From the NCBI RefSeq assembly GCF_001650495.1, contig NZ_LWCS01000023.1, positions 50,828 through 114,827 of the forward strand: a stretch of 64,000 nt of DNA, given 5' to 3'. Both the position numbers and the translations under genes were made by a program. Shown in pieces: positions 52,251-62,070 of this stretch. The notes under the pieces are model-generated. The model ran no database searches and was not told the origin of the DNA. It saw only the letters and a program-made list of their open reading frames with translations. The number at the start of each line of letters is the position of its first letter. Position 1 is the stretch's first letter. The DNA comes from Mycolicibacterium iranicum. Lineage in GTDB: Bacteria; Actinomycetota; Actinomycetes; Mycobacteriales; Mycobacteriaceae.

Positions 52251-52287
52251 GGTGTAGGTCGTCAACGTCCGGCTGACGAACTACACC
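52251..52287 (+). terminator. Hairpin terminator after SDR gene
   Basis: 14-bp arms with a single mismatch (52251-52264 and 52274-52287) and a 9-base loop, five bases after the stop codon. Confidence 0.7.
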
Positions 52288-52304
52288 GGAATGGGATGGT
52301 CTGC

Positions 52305-52333
52305 TTGACAGGCTGTTGGGTTTTCCTAACAAT
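52305..52333 (+). promoter_or_regulatory. SigA-like promoter with internal operator for the XRE gene
   Basis: TTGACA (52305-52310) and TAACAAT (52327-52333) are 16 bases apart. In the spacer TGTTGGG and CCTAACA form an inverted repeat with one mismatch around TTTT. The predicted start point falls on or next to the GTG at 52341, implying a leaderless mRNA. Confidence 0.6.
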
Positions 52334-52340
52334 CAGTTGG

Positions 52341-52625
52341 GTGAGTCCAGTGCGCCGGGGGGAAACCTTCCCTATCTACAACCGCATCGGTGTGCTGCGC
52401 GCGGAGCGGCGGCTGTCGCGGGCTCAACTGGCGGAGCTGATCGACGTCAACCCACAGACCGTCGGAGCACTCGAGCGAGGCGATCACTATCCGAGCCTCG
52501 ACCTGGCGTTCCGCATCTGCGAGGTCTTCGACCTGCCCGTGGAGGCCGTTTTCTCCCGCGAACCGTTCACACCGCTGTCGACCGCGCTGTATCGCCGAGA
52601 CCGAGGAGCAGAAACGGATGCGTGA
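52341..52625 (+). CDS. Small XRE-family regulator
   Basis: A 94-residue Cro/C1-type HTH protein: IGVLRAERRLSRAQLAELIDVNPQTVGALERGDHYPSLDLAFRICEVFDLPVEAVF. GTG 52341 is chosen because it coincides with the transcription start expected from the promoter upstream. It overlaps the next membrane-protein gene by 8 bases, a pairing common in many bacteria where the regulator represses its membrane-protein partner. Likely autoregulated through the inverted repeat in its promoter. Confidence 0.88.
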   Translation: MSPVRRGETFPIYNRIGVLRAERRLSRAQLAELIDVNPQTVGALERGDHYPSLDLAFRICEVFDLPVEAVFSREPFTPLSTALYRRDRGAETDA

Positions 52626-53148
52626 AGCCACCCTGATCGATCGTTACCAGAATTACCGGACCAAGCAGTTCTTGAAGAACGAGTCCAAATATGCGAACTC
52701 GTTGCCCAACTGGCGAAACCAGCGCAGGCGGCGTCTGCTCGTCACCGGGCTAGCCGCGACCTTTGCGTTCATGTTTGGCGTGAGTCTGTTGTGCGCGTTC
52801 GGCATTCAGTGGGCGCCGCTTCTCTGGCTGCCGGCGTGCGTCGTGTTCCTTCCGCTGTGGGTGACGCTGCAGATCGTTTCGGGGCGTCAGGGTGACGCGC
52901 CGGATGCGACGCTCGACGAATACGAACTGGCGCAGCGCAACAGCGCCAGGTCGATCGGCCTGACCATCACGCAGTACCTGATGATGGTGCCGGTTTTCTA
53001 CCTGATCTTCGGCGCCGCATTCACCGGTGGGGCCGATACTGACATGGCCTACGCCGGTGGCCTGATGGCGCTGACCGTCCTGCTCGTGGGTGGATGCTCA
53101 CCGGCGATGATCCTGGGATGGACGCGCCCGGACCCCGAGGCTCCCTAG
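52618..53148 (+). CDS. Membrane protein paired with XRE regulator
   Basis: A 176-residue protein with a basic N-terminus (RNQRRRRLL) and four TM segments: LAATFAFMFGVSLLCAFGI, LLWLPACVVFLPLWVTL, YLMMVPVFYLIFGAAF and GLMALTVLLVGGCSPAMIL. The loop with DATLDEYELAQRNSARSIG is conserved in this HTH-associated family. Function unknown. It is translated with the regulator and ends before a shared terminator. Confidence 0.75.
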   Translation: MREATLIDRYQNYRTKQFLKNESKYANSLPNWRNQRRRRLLVTGLAATFAFMFGVSLLCAFGIQWAPLLWLPACVVFLPLWVTLQIVSGRQGDAPDATLDEYELAQRNSARSIGLTITQYLMMVPVFYLIFGAAFTGGADTDMAYAGGLMALTVLLVGGCSPAMILGWTRPDPEAP

Positions 53149-53149
53149 C

Positions 53150-53198
53150 GATTTCGGCGTGCGCAGTCGCGCTCGGCGCAACCCAGCACGCCGAAATC
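53150..53198. terminator. Bidirectional terminator between convergent genes
   Basis: Perfect 13-bp arms (53150-53162, 53186-53198) with a 23-base spacer, exactly between the membrane-protein gene and pgi; the right arm covers the last bases of the pgi stop. Confidence 0.65.
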
Positions 53199-54846
53199 AC
53201 GCGGTGCGGCCGCGCTCTGTCCGGTAGCGACGTACGAGGGCGTCTGTCGACGAATCCGACTGTTCGGCAGGCGACGCATCGGAGGTGATCACCGGCAACA
53301 GCGCCTTGGCCTGTGTCTTGCCGAGCTCGACACCCCACTGATCGAACGAGTCGATGCCCCAGATGACGCCCTCGACGAACACCTGATGCTCGTAGAGCGC
53401 GACGAGCTGGCCCACCGCAGACGGCGTGAGCTTGGTCGCGAGGATCGACGTGCTGGGCCGATTGCCCGGCATCACCTTGTGCGGCACCACATTCGGCGGA
53501 GTGCCCTCAGCAGCGATCTCCTCGGCCGTCTTCCCGAACGCCAGCACCTGGGTCTGCGCGAAGTAGTTGCTCATCAGCAGGTCGTGCATGCTGCCGGTGC
53601 CGTCGGCCGTCGGCAGATCGTCGGTCGGCTCGCTGAAACCGATGAAGTCGGCGGGGATCAGCCGGGTGCCCTGGTGCAGCAGCTGGTAGAACGCGTGCTG
53701 GCCGTTGGTGCCGGGTTCACCCCAGAAGATCTCGCCCGTGCTCGTCGTCACCGGCGTGCCGTCCGCCTGCACGGACTTGCCGTTCGACTCCATCGTCAGC
53801 TGCTGAAGGTAGGCCGCGAACCGGGCCAGGTCGTTCGAATAAGGAAGCACCGCACGGGTTTCCGCGCCGAAGAAGTTGTTGTACCAGAGCCCGATGAGGC
53901 CGAGGAGCACCGGCGCGTTTGCCTCCAGCGGTGCGGTGCGAAAGTGCTCGTCGACGAGATGGAATCCGGCGAGGAACTCCGCGAAGCGCTCCTTGCCGAT
54001 CACCGCCATCACCGACAGGCCGATCGCCGAGTCCACCGAGTAGCGACCGCCGACCCAGTCCCAGAAGCCGAACATGTTCTCGGTGTCGATGCCGAATTCG
54101 TCGACCAGTTTGGCGTTCGTCGACACCGCCACGAAATGCTTCGACACGGCGGCATCGCCGAGCGCCTCGGTCAGCCAGCGCCGTGCAGCCGTCGCGTTGG
54201 TCAACGTCTCCAGGGTTGAGAACGTCTTCGAGGCGACGATGAAAAGCGTTGTCGCCGGGTCGAGTCCGGCCAGCTTGGCGACGAGGTCCGCGGGGTCGAC
54301 GTTGGAGACGAACCGAGCGGAGATGCCGGCATCGGCGTAGTGGCGCAACGCCTGGTCGACCATGACGGGGCCGAGATCCGAGCCGCCGATGCCGATGTTG
54401 ACCACCGTCGTGATGCGCTCGCCCGTCGCGCCGCGCCAGTCACCACTACGCAGCCGGTCGGTGAATTCACCCATCCGCTGGAGGACCTCGTGCACATCGG
54501 CGACGACGTTCTGACCGTCGACCCTCAGCTCCGCGTTCCGCGGCAACCGCAGCGCCGTGTGCAGCACCGCACGGTCCTCGGAGGTGTTGATGTGCTCACC
54601 GGAGAACATCGCGTCGCGCTTGGCGGGCAGATCCGCGGCTCGGGCCAGGTCGAGCAGTAGCGTCAGCGTCTCGCGGGTCACGCGGTGCTTGCTGTAGTCG
54701 ATGTAGAGATCGCCGACGGTCACCGCCAACTCGGTTCCGCGGGCCGGATCGTCGGCGAAAAGTGATCGCAGATCGGTCGCGGCGATCTCGTCGTGGTGGC
54801 GGGAGAGAGCTTCCCAGGCAGGCGTGGCCGTGATGTCGGAACCCAT
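53197..54846 (-). CDS. pgi: Glucose-6-phosphate isomerase
   Basis: A 549-residue enzyme, normal length, interconverting glucose-6-P and fructose-6-P in the cytoplasm. Signatures: [46 protein letters not shown], catalytic Glu/His region [18 protein letters not shown] and the C-terminal [19 protein letters not shown] 54846 is chosen; a longer reading crosses into the opposite gene. Matches Rv0946c in the conserved order. Divergent from the aldehyde dehydrogenase gene with 49 bases between starts. Confidence 0.97.
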   Translation of the reverse strand: MGSDITATPAWEALSRHHDEIAATDLRSLFADDPARGTELAVTVGDLYIDYSKHRVTRETLTLLLDLARAADLPAKRDAMFSGEHINTSEDRAVLHTALRLPRNAELRVDGQNVVADVHEVLQRMGEFTDRLRSGDWRGATGERITTVVNIGIGGSDLGPVMVDQALRHYADAGISARFVSNVDPADLVAKLAGLDPATTLFIVASKTFSTLETLTNATAARRWLTEALGDAAVSKHFVAVSTNAKLVDEFGIDTENMFGFWDWVGGRYSVDSAIGLSVMAVIGKERFAEFLAGFHLVDEHFRTAPLEANAPVLLGLIGLWYNNFFGAETRAVLPYSNDLARFAAYLQQLTMESNGKSVQADGTPVTTSTGEIFWGEPGTNGQHAFYQLLHQGTRLIPADFIGFSEPTDDLPTADGTGSMHDLLMSNYFAQTQVLAFGKTAEEIAAEGTPPNVVPHKVMPGNRPSTSILATKLTPSAVGQLVALYEHQVFVEGVIWGIDSFDQWGVELGKTQAKALLPVITSDASPAEQSDSSTDALVRRYRTERGRTA

Positions 54847-54895
54847 GACAAGAACCCTAGTGCGGCCACTTGACCGAAGGTGTAAGACGTGGGGT

Positions 54896-56344
54896 ATGGA
54901 TAGCACCGCACTGTTGAAGTCCGTCCCGACCGGCCTGTGGATCGGCGGTGAGGAGCGGTCAGGCGCGTCGACGTTCGACGTGCTGGATCCCAGCGACGAC
55001 GAGGTGCTGACCCAGGTCGCCGACGCGACCCCCGACGACGCCCGCGCAGCACTCGATGCCGCGTGCGCCGTGCAGTCCGAATGGGCGGGCACCGCCCCCC
55101 GCAAGCGGGGCGAGATTCTGCGCTCGGTCTTCGAGATGATCACCGCGCGTGCCGACGACATCGCCGCGCTGATGACGCTCGAGATGGGCAAGGTGGTCGC
55201 CGAGAGTAAGGGCGAGGTCACCTACGGCGCCGAATTCTTCCGCTGGTTCGCCGAAGAGGCCGTCCGCATCGACGGCCGTTACCTGACCAACCCGGCCGCC
55301 ACGGGGCGGATTCTTGTCACCAAGCAGGCCGTCGGTCCTTGTTACGCCATCACGCCGTGGAACTTCCCGCTGGCCATGGGGACTCGCAAAATGGGTCCGG
55401 CCTTCGCCGCCGGCTGCACCATGATCGTCAAGCCGGCGCAAGAGACGCCACTGACGATGCTGTTGCTGGCCAAGCTGATGGACGAGGCGGGCCTGCCCAA
55501 GGGCGTGCTGTCGGTGCTGCCGACCAGCAACCCGGGTGCGGTCACCGAGACGCTGATCAACGACGGCCGGCTGCGGAAGCTGACCTTCACGGGCTCCACG
55601 GGCGTCGGCAAAGCCCTGGTGAAGCAGTCGGCGGACAAGCTGTTGCGCACGTCGATGGAGCTCGGCGGAAACGCACCGTTCGTGGTCTTCGACGATGCCG
55701 ACGTCGACGCCGCGGTCGACGGCGCGATCCTGGCCAAGATGCGCAACGGCGGTGAGGCATGCACCGCCGCCAACCGCTTCCATGTCGCGAACGCGGTGCG
55801 GGAGGAGTTCACCGAGAAGTTCGTGAAGCGGATGAGCGAGTTCACCCTCGGCAAGGGCCTCGATGAGAAGTCGACGCTGGGCCCGCTCATCAACGCCAAG
55901 CAGGTCGCCACGGTGACGGAGCTGGTGTCCGACGCGGTCTCCCGCGGCGCGACGGTCGCCATCGGTGGCGTGGCCCCGGGCGGGCCCGGCAACTTCTACC
56001 CGGCCACGGTGCTCACCGATGTTCCCGCCGACGCCCGCATCCTTAAAGAAGAGGTGTTCGGTCCCGTTGCACCGATCGCCGGCTTCGATACCGAGGAGGA
56101 GGGCATCGCGGCGGCCAACGACACCGAGTACGGCCTCGCGGCCTACGTCTACACGCAATCGCTCGACCGCGCGCTGCGGGTCGCCGAGGGAATCGAGTCG
56201 GGCATGGTCGGTGTCAACCGCGGGGTGATCTCCGATGCCGCAGCCCCGTTCGGCGGTATCAAGGAGTCCGGATTCGGCCGCGAGGGCGGCACCGAGGGTA
56301 TCGAGGAGTACCTCGACACGAAGTACATCGCGTTAACTCGCTAG
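54896..56344 (+). CDS. NAD(P)+ succinate-semialdehyde dehydrogenase-type enzyme
   Basis: A 482-residue aldehyde dehydrogenase. [21 protein letters not shown] (cofactor/substrate), [19 protein letters not shown], catalytic Glu in [12 protein letters not shown] and Cys in [15 protein letters not shown]. The GEACTAANR block and C-terminal [15 protein letters not shown] are typical of SSADH. It would supply succinate from GABA or 2-oxoglutarate-derived semialdehyde. GabD-type naming is likely but other aldehydes are possible. ATG 54896. Confidence 0.93.
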   Translation: MDSTALLKSVPTGLWIGGEERSGASTFDVLDPSDDEVLTQVADATPDDARAALDAACAVQSEWAGTAPRKRGEILRSVFEMITARADDIAALMTLEMGKVVAESKGEVTYGAEFFRWFAEEAVRIDGRYLTNPAATGRILVTKQAVGPCYAITPWNFPLAMGTRKMGPAFAAGCTMIVKPAQETPLTMLLLAKLMDEAGLPKGVLSVLPTSNPGAVTETLINDGRLRKLTFTGSTGVGKALVKQSADKLLRTSMELGGNAPFVVFDDADVDAAVDGAILAKMRNGGEACTAANRFHVANAVREEFTEKFVKRMSEFTLGKGLDEKSTLGPLINAKQVATVTELVSDAVSRGATVAIGGVAPGGPGNFYPATVLTDVPADARILKEEVFGPVAPIAGFDTEEEGIAAANDTEYGLAAYVYTQSLDRALRVAEGIESGMVGVNRGVISDAAAPFGGIKESGFGREGGTEGIEEYLDTKYIALTR

Positions 56345-56635
56345 GCGACGGGTAGCCCGCCGGCCTCCAGCTTCCGGCCCGCCGGTCGGAGAAGGCTTGC
56401 TCGGCGCGGGTCCGTCAGAATTCATCGGCGAGTTTGCGCCGGGGTCGAGTCGCACCCGGGTGAGTGGACGCCGCCCCCGCGTTAACACTTTGGTTAATAT
56501 TTGCCCTCGGAACGTTGAAGAGTCAACTAACCGGGGCGCGTCGGTGCCCTGAGCTGGGTTTCTGCGTAGTACGGTCGATCCGCGCTACCGAATAAGCGGA
56601 CAAGGCGCGAATGCTGACGGCGGGGGAATGGTGTG
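56345..56635 (+). other. Gene-free promoter region of the large exported protein
   Basis: 291 bases without a gene. It contains a direct repeat GTTAA...GTTAA (56481-56485 and 56493-56497, 12-base period), which resembles tandem half-sites for OmpR-type regulators, followed by an AT-rich TTAATATTT. A GGGGGA ribosome site (56622-56627) precedes the start codon. Confidence 0.45.
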
Positions 56636-59620
56636 ATGAACTACGCAAAAAATATCGGGCGGGTCGGAGGGCTCGCGGTAGCTCTGGGGATTGGCGCCGC
56701 GGCCGTGACGATGCCCACCGCGGGGGCCGACGAGGCTGCGCCCGGCGCGGCGGCGTCGTCCGAGACGACCTCATCGAGTTCGCTGACGAGTGCCGAGCAG
56801 CCGCGGTCACACACCGCGACGACGAAGCTGGGTTCCCGGGGCGCAGACCCTCAGGATTCCGAGGATTCCGACGAGTCCGTGACTGACGCTCCCTCCGCGG
56901 ATCCAGACGAATCCACTCAGGGTTCAGATGATGCCGAGTCGGACACCGTTGCCGAGTCCGCCGACGATCCCCGTGTGACCATTCCGGAGGACGCAGCCGT
57001 TCCGGATGACGGACAAAGCGACGGCGTCGTCGATCCGCATGTGGAGACGCCCCGTGGCACCGATGCCGATCGCGACGTGGCGGATGTCGACGATGCCGTG
57101 ACGGAAACGCCGGCCGCAACCGAGGTGGTGGAGACCATCGGCAAAGATGTGGATGCGTCTGACCAAAAAGCCGCTGCGCCTGCCGCAACCAAGGTAGTCG
57201 AAACCGAAACCGTCTCCGAGTCGACTGTGGCGCCCACCGCGCCGAACACAGATGCAGGCGTGGTCACGAATGCACCGAAGACGTTGTCCGATGTCGTCGA
57301 CAGCGTGATGAAGGCGATCTTCGGTCCTTTCGCCAATCCGTTCCCCACCACCCCGGATTCGTCGCCTCTGCTGCTGATGCTGGAGTGGTTTCGTCGGACC
57401 ACCGTCGGTGCGTTCTACAACCGCAACCCCGAAGGCGATCCACTGCAGATCGGTGAAACTGCCGAGGGGACGGTGGTCGGCACGGTCGGAGCCATCGATC
57501 CTGACGGCGACCCGCTGACGTACGAGGTCGCCCAGGGGCCGAAATTCGGCACCATCGTCATGAACGCCGACGGCACCTATGTGTACACGCCGGGCACTCT
57601 GTTGGCCCGCGACGGCGGCGAGGACACCTTCGTTGTCACGGTGCGCGACAGCGGTATTCGTCTCTTGAGTCGGCCTGGCGTACACACGGTATCGGTGTCG
57701 GTCACCGTGGGCGCGGGTGACGAACTCGGCATCGGCGGATCTCCCTACGGCATGGCGATGAGCCCGGACCGACGTCTCGCGTACGTCACCGACATCGACA
57801 ATCACCGGGTGGTCGTGGTGGACGTTGCCACGGGGTCGGTCATCGACTCGATCAAGGTCGGTGCGGCGCCGTACGGAATCACTGTGGCCCGTGACGGACG
57901 CGCGTATGTGGTCAATTCCGACGACGGCACGCTTTCGGTCATCGATACGGCGACCAACACGCTGCTGCCGCAGAAGATCTACGTGGGTAACTCACCGACC
58001 AGCGTCGCCGTCAACGCCTCAGGGACACGCGTCGTGGTCACGGCGAGCAATGACGACTCGGTGTCGATCATCGACACCGCAACCATGAAGGTCACCCGCG
58101 TGGCCGTCGGCGACGGAGCCTTCGGCGTCGCGATCAAGGACACCAGGCCCTACGTCACCAATGAGTTCGATGACACGGTTTCGGTGATCGACCTCAACGC
58201 CAACACGGTGATCGCCACCATCGCCGTCGGCAACGCCCCTGCCGGCATCGCGGCAGGCGGCAACCGCCTCGTGGTGACGAACTCGGGGTCGATGAGCGCG
58301 ACGGGCGATGGCACGGTGACGATCATCGATCTCGATACGCTCACCGTCGTCGGCGAACCGGTCAGCGTCGGGGAGATGCCGACCGCCGTGGTGGTCGACG
58401 CCGAGGGCAAGTTCGCGTATGTCACCGACGCGGGCTACGGCACGGTTACCGTGCTCGACCTCACCGCCGGACGGATCGTGGGCCCGGTGCTCGAAACCGC
58501 TTTGGGCGCAACAGGGATCGACATCGGTTTCGATGGCCGGCTCTATGTCGCTGGGACACACTCGGGCACGGTCGACGTCGTGTCACCGGCCTCCGCGGCG
58601 GTCGGGGCGATCCTCGCCGCGGGTGAAATGCGGCCGCCCACCACCGTGGCGAGGGCGCAGATGAGCATGCTCGCTGCGGCCGATGCGTCACCGAACAACG
58701 CGACGTGGACGCGCACATTCGAAGTTCACAACCTCACCACAGATCCAGTCACGATGATCAGGTATGAGGGCGACGACCGTCCGGTCGAGACCGTGCCGCT
58801 CGGCTATGTGCTTGCCCCCGGTGGCGTGCTGCGCTTCGAAGTTCCGATGTACTACTGGAGTCGTGTCGCGGTACGTCCGGTCTTCGAGAACATGAACACC
58901 GGCGACACCTGGTCGGTACGGCTGAACACCAACTTCGACTGGGTGTACGCCCAGGACTCGGTCTACGTTCGCCACTCCGGGGGAACAGGAACGTCGTTCC
59001 CGTCGCCTGAAGACTGGATTCCCACCCTCGGGAACAAGGTCTCGCTGCTGGAGAAGCGTGACAACGTGATCACCATAGAACCCGGCAATGCCAAGGCGAC
59101 CGAATGGGTGAACAAGCTGTGCAACGGCGGGGGGACCTCGGTGCGTTGCGTCGCAGGCAACATCACCAAGGTGAGGGACGACCTCGACAACTGGTCGGAG
59201 TGGCAATTGGGCACGGTGTCGGGCGGTCCTTCGGTGGATAACAACTTCACCAGCAGTCCGCACGAGTACACCGGCGAGATCACCGCCAGCTGGGCGACGA
59301 AGACGTCGATCGAGGCGAGCGTCAAGCTCAGCTTGTCGCTGTCGAAAGTCCTGGGTGCGGACCTGTCCGCGAAACTCGGCAAAGACGTGACCAACAGCGC
59401 GACCTACAAGGGCACGGTGAAGTACGTGACGCCGCCCTGGAAGAAGATCACGGTCCTGGTTCGCATGCCGGTCGTCACCATCACCAGTGACCTTTTCATC
59501 ACCATCGGCAACACGACGGTGATCGTGAAGGGCGTGACCTACGACGTGCCCAATCCTTCGAAGGGCGCAGTGCTCGGGCAGACCACCCGCGAATCGGAGG
59601 CGACCGACCCCTTCGCCTGA
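56636..59620 (+). CDS. Large exported Ig-like / YVTN beta-propeller protein with pore-former-like C-terminus
   Basis: A 994-residue protein (GTG three bases earlier is possible). Signal peptide to about residue 33 (TMPTAGADE). Residues 34-230: acidic Ser/Thr-rich, probably disordered. About 225-262: FANPFPTTPDSSP...LEWFRRTTVGAFYNRNP, a linker seen in large mycobacterial Ig-like proteins. 264-360: one Ig-like unit (DPDGDPLTYEV, TYVYTP). 362-655: YVTN beta-propeller (SPYGMAMSPDRRLAYVTD, repeated VVVVDVATGSVI-type strands). 690-994: a beta-rich domain of unknown type, with alternating Ser/Thr strands (SIEASVKLSLSLS), then PPWKKITVLVRMPVVTI and ITIGNTTVIVKGV. Role unknown; probably surface or secreted. 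Confidence 0.85.
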   Translation: MNYAKNIGRVGGLAVALGIGAAAVTMPTAGADEAAPGAAASSETTSSSSLTSAEQPRSHTATTKLGSRGADPQDSEDSDESVTDAPSADPDESTQGSDDAESDTVAESADDPRVTIPEDAAVPDDGQSDGVVDPHVETPRGTDADRDVADVDDAVTETPAATEVVETIGKDVDASDQKAAAPAATKVVETETVSESTVAPTAPNTDAGVVTNAPKTLSDVVDSVMKAIFGPFANPFPTTPDSSPLLLMLEWFRRTTVGAFYNRNPEGDPLQIGETAEGTVVGTVGAIDPDGDPLTYEVAQGPKFGTIVMNADGTYVYTPGTLLARDGGEDTFVVTVRDSGIRLLSRPGVHTVSVSVTVGAGDELGIGGSPYGMAMSPDRRLAYVTDIDNHRVVVVDVATGSVIDSIKVGAAPYGITVARDGRAYVVNSDDGTLSVIDTATNTLLPQKIYVGNSPTSVAVNASGTRVVVTASNDDSVSIIDTATMKVTRVAVGDGAFGVAIKDTRPYVTNEFDDTVSVIDLNANTVIATIAVGNAPAGIAAGGNRLVVTNSGSMSATGDGTVTIIDLDTLTVVGEPVSVGEMPTAVVVDAEGKFAYVTDAGYGTVTVLDLTAGRIVGPVLETALGATGIDIGFDGRLYVAGTHSGTVDVVSPASAAVGAILAAGEMRPPTTVARAQMSMLAAADASPNNATWTRTFEVHNLTTDPVTMIRYEGDDRPVETVPLGYVLAPGGVLRFEVPMYYWSRVAVRPVFENMNTGDTWSVRLNTNFDWVYAQDSVYVRHSGGTGTSFPSPEDWIPTLGNKVSLLEKRDNVITIEPGNAKATEWVNKLCNGGGTSVRCVAGNITKVRDDLDNWSEWQLGTVSGGPSVDNNFTSSPHEYTGEITASWATKTSIEASVKLSLSLSKVLGADLSAKLGKDVTNSATYKGTVKYVTPPWKKITVLVRMPVVTITSDLFITIGNTTVIVKGVTYDVPNPSKGAVLGQTTRESEATDPFA

Positions 59621-59633
59621 CCAAGAGATTCGG

Positions 59634-59670
59634 ATCGGCCGGTACCAGCTCGCACCAGGTACCGGCCGAT
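59634..59670 (+). terminator. Hairpin terminator
   Basis: Perfect 13-bp arms (59634-59646, 59658-59670) with an 11-base loop, 14 bases after the stop of the exported protein gene. Confidence 0.75.
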
Positions 59671-59769
59671 TTCGTCGCTCTACGGAAGGCACCTCGCGCG
59701 CCTTCCCGGTGAAGCCCCCGGCCGCCCATAGACTTCCTTGCTCGGACAGGTTAGGGAGGGCGCTCGACT

Positions 59770-61785
59770 GTGACTGCCGTGAGTGCGGCGCCAACCCGGG
59801 TAGGCCCGCGCCGTTATGTCGGTCCAGGACAGTCGATCCCGGCCCTCGACGGGGTCAGGGCCATCGCCGTCGCGCTGGTGTTGGCCGACCACGGCGGGAT
59901 ACCGGGCCTGTCGGGCGGCTTTCTCGGCGTCGACGTTTTCTTCGTGCTCAGTGGCTTTCTGATCACCTCACTGCTGCTCGACGAGATCGGGCGGACCGGC
60001 CGAATCGGACTGAAGGGTTTCTGGATTCGCCGCGCACGCAGACTGCTCCCTGCGCTGATCGTGATGGTGCTGGCCGTGGTGGCGTTGCGCGAACTGTTCT
60101 CCGAAGAGTCCACCGCGACGCTGCGCGACGACGCCGTCGCCGCCTTCTTCTGGATGTCCAACTGGATGTTCGTGGCCAACCAGACCGACTACTTCGCCCA
60201 GGGTGCGCCGCCATCGCCGCTGCAACACACCTGGTCGTTGGCGGTGGAGGAGCAGTACTACGTCCTCTGGCCCGTGGCGGTCGCCGCCGTCATCGCGGGG
60301 CTGGGCGCCATCGCCTACCGCCGGGGGGTGACGCTGTCTCGCGGCGCGGTGCGCACGGCCGTGTTCTGCCTGGCCACCGCGGGTGTGGCGGCGTCGGCGG
60401 CCGCGACGTTCTGTCTGAGCTCCGCCGACAACCTGAACCGCGTCTACTTCGGCACCGACACCCGCGTGCAGGCCCTCCTCGTCGGCGCGGCTGGCGCAGC
60501 CCTTGTGGTCCGCGACTGGCGCGGTCTGACCGCAGGCCTGCTGATGTTCCGTTCGCGATGGACGCGGTGGGTCGCCTGGGCGCTTCCCGTAGTCGGTCTC
60601 GTCGTGTTGTTCATGGCGGCACGTATCGCCACCGGCAGCGCCGAGGAGTTCCGCAGCGGTCTGCTGATCGTGGTCGCGCTCGCTGCGATTCTGGTCATCG
60701 CCCCGGTGGCACTTGCGCAGGACGGGCCAGTCGCGCGTCTGCTCTCCGTGGGACCGCTCGTCGGGCTCGGCGCGATCTCCTACGGCGTGTATCTGTGGCA
60801 CTGGCCGATCTTCTTGGTACTCAACGGCGAGCGCACCGGAACCGAGGGCTGGCAATTGTTCGCGCTGCGCTGTGCCGCGACCGTCGCGGTGGCGGCCGTG
60901 TCCTGGTGGCTCATCGAACAGCCCATCCGCGAATGGCGGCCCTCCTTCGTGCCGATGCTGCCGCTGGCGGGAGCGACGGCAGCTACTGCCGCCGTCGTGA
61001 CGATGACGGTGCTGCCGGTCCGGGTGCTTCCCGAGACGCCGAAGCCTGGTCCATTGATCGACACGGCGGCTCTGGTCGGCCCGGAGGTCCCGGTCGCGGT
61101 GACGCAGGCACCGCGTCTCCGCGCACCCGGCGATCTGCGCGTCGCGGTGTTCGGCGACTCGATCGCGTGGACGATCATGCGCTACCTGCCCCAGACCCCT
61201 GGGCTTGACTTCGCGGACTTCACCACCATCGGGTGCGGGATCGCCCGCGGTGGGCCCTACGAATACGTGGGCCAGGAATTGCAGCAAAAGCCCGAATGCG
61301 ATACCTGGCCGGCGCGATGGGCGCAGCGCATCGGCCACGAGAAGCCCGATGTGGTGCTGCTGACCGTCGGTCGCTGGGAGGTTGTCGACCGGATGAGCGA
61401 GGGCCAGTGGACCCACATCGGGGAGCCGGGCTACGACGCCTACCTGCGCGGTGAGCTCAACCGCGCCCTCGACATCCTCGGCTCGACGGGGGCCCGGATC
61501 GTGGTCACGACCGAGCCGTACAACCGCCGCGCTGAGAAGCCGGACGGCAGTCTCTACCCGGAGGACCAGCCGAAGCGGGTCGAGCGCTGGAACGCCTTGT
61601 TGCGCAGCGTCGTCGGCGAGCGACCGAATGCGACGGTGCTGGATCTGAACAAGAAGCTCAGCCCCAACGGCTACTACCAGACCAGGGTTGACGGCATCAG
61701 GGTCCGCAGCGACGGCGTGCACCCGACGCCGGAGGCGGTCGAATGGATGACGCCGTGGTTGGTCGAGGCGCTCAAACCCGAGTAG
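59770..61785 (+). CDS. OafA/YrhL-type membrane acyltransferase with SGNH domain
   Basis: A 671-residue protein. The acyltransferase-3 domain (about 22-400, ten or more TM segments) has IPALDGVRAIAVALVLADHGG with the catalytic His, GGFLGVDVFFVLSGFLIT, RRARRLLPAL and LQHTWSLAVEEQYYVLWP. The extracytoplasmic SGNH hydrolase-like domain (about 450-671) has VAVFGDSIAW (Ser) and DGVHPTPEA (Asp/His). It moves acyl groups, usually acetyl, onto envelope glycans or lipids outside the membrane. GTG 59770 start. Target glycan unknown; relatives Rv0111/Rv0228 are also of this type. Confidence 0.93.
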   Translation: MTAVSAAPTRVGPRRYVGPGQSIPALDGVRAIAVALVLADHGGIPGLSGGFLGVDVFFVLSGFLITSLLLDEIGRTGRIGLKGFWIRRARRLLPALIVMVLAVVALRELFSEESTATLRDDAVAAFFWMSNWMFVANQTDYFAQGAPPSPLQHTWSLAVEEQYYVLWPVAVAAVIAGLGAIAYRRGVTLSRGAVRTAVFCLATAGVAASAAATFCLSSADNLNRVYFGTDTRVQALLVGAAGAALVVRDWRGLTAGLLMFRSRWTRWVAWALPVVGLVVLFMAARIATGSAEEFRSGLLIVVALAAILVIAPVALAQDGPVARLLSVGPLVGLGAISYGVYLWHWPIFLVLNGERTGTEGWQLFALRCAATVAVAAVSWWLIEQPIREWRPSFVPMLPLAGATAATAAVVTMTVLPVRVLPETPKPGPLIDTAALVGPEVPVAVTQAPRLRAPGDLRVAVFGDSIAWTIMRYLPQTPGLDFADFTTIGCGIARGGPYEYVGQELQQKPECDTWPARWAQRIGHEKPDVVLLTVGRWEVVDRMSEGQWTHIGEPGYDAYLRGELNRALDILGSTGARIVVTTEPYNRRAEKPDGSLYPEDQPKRVERWNALLRSVVGERPNATVLDLNKKLSPNGYYQTRVDGIRVRSDGVHPTPEAVEWMTPWLVEALKPE

Positions 61786-61788
61786 GAC

Positions 61789-62070
61789 TCAGTGTCCGAG
61801 CCGGCCGCGTCCGAGGCGCAGCAGCAGCATCGCGAGGTTCTTACCCTCTTCCCCGAGCACGCTGTAGCGCTCGATGACCTTCATCTCACGGCTGTGCACC
61901 AGGCGGGTGCCGCCGGAGGCCATCCGGGCCTTGCCGATCATTCGCGACACCTCGGTGCGGCGCTGGATGGCCTCGAGGATCGCGGCGTCGAGCCGGTCGA
62001 TCTCCTGACGGAGTTCGTCGATATCAGGCACCGTCGATGACCCCGTGTCTTCTTTGTGCGTTGTCGTCAT
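61789..62070 (-). CDS. Chorismate mutase (AroQ-delta, Rv0948c-like)
   Basis: A 93-residue all-helical chorismate mutase converting chorismate to prephenate. IDELRQEIDRLDAAILEAIQRR, RMIGKARMASGGTRLVHSREMKVIERY and the C-terminus LLLRLGRGRLGH are almost identical to Rv0948c, which needs DAHP synthase for full activity; the C-terminal LGRGRLGH is the contact tail. It is convergent with the acyltransferase gene (3-base gap). Confidence 0.95.
   Translation of the reverse strand: MTTTHKEDTGSSTVPDIDELRQEIDRLDAAILEAIQRRTEVSRMIGKARMASGGTRLVHSREMKVIERYSVLGEEGKNLAMLLLRLGRGRLGH

Noticed and set aside
53197..55221. 674-codon version of pgi
   Set aside because: The extra N-terminus crosses the divergent dehydrogenase gene; ATG 54846 gives the family length.
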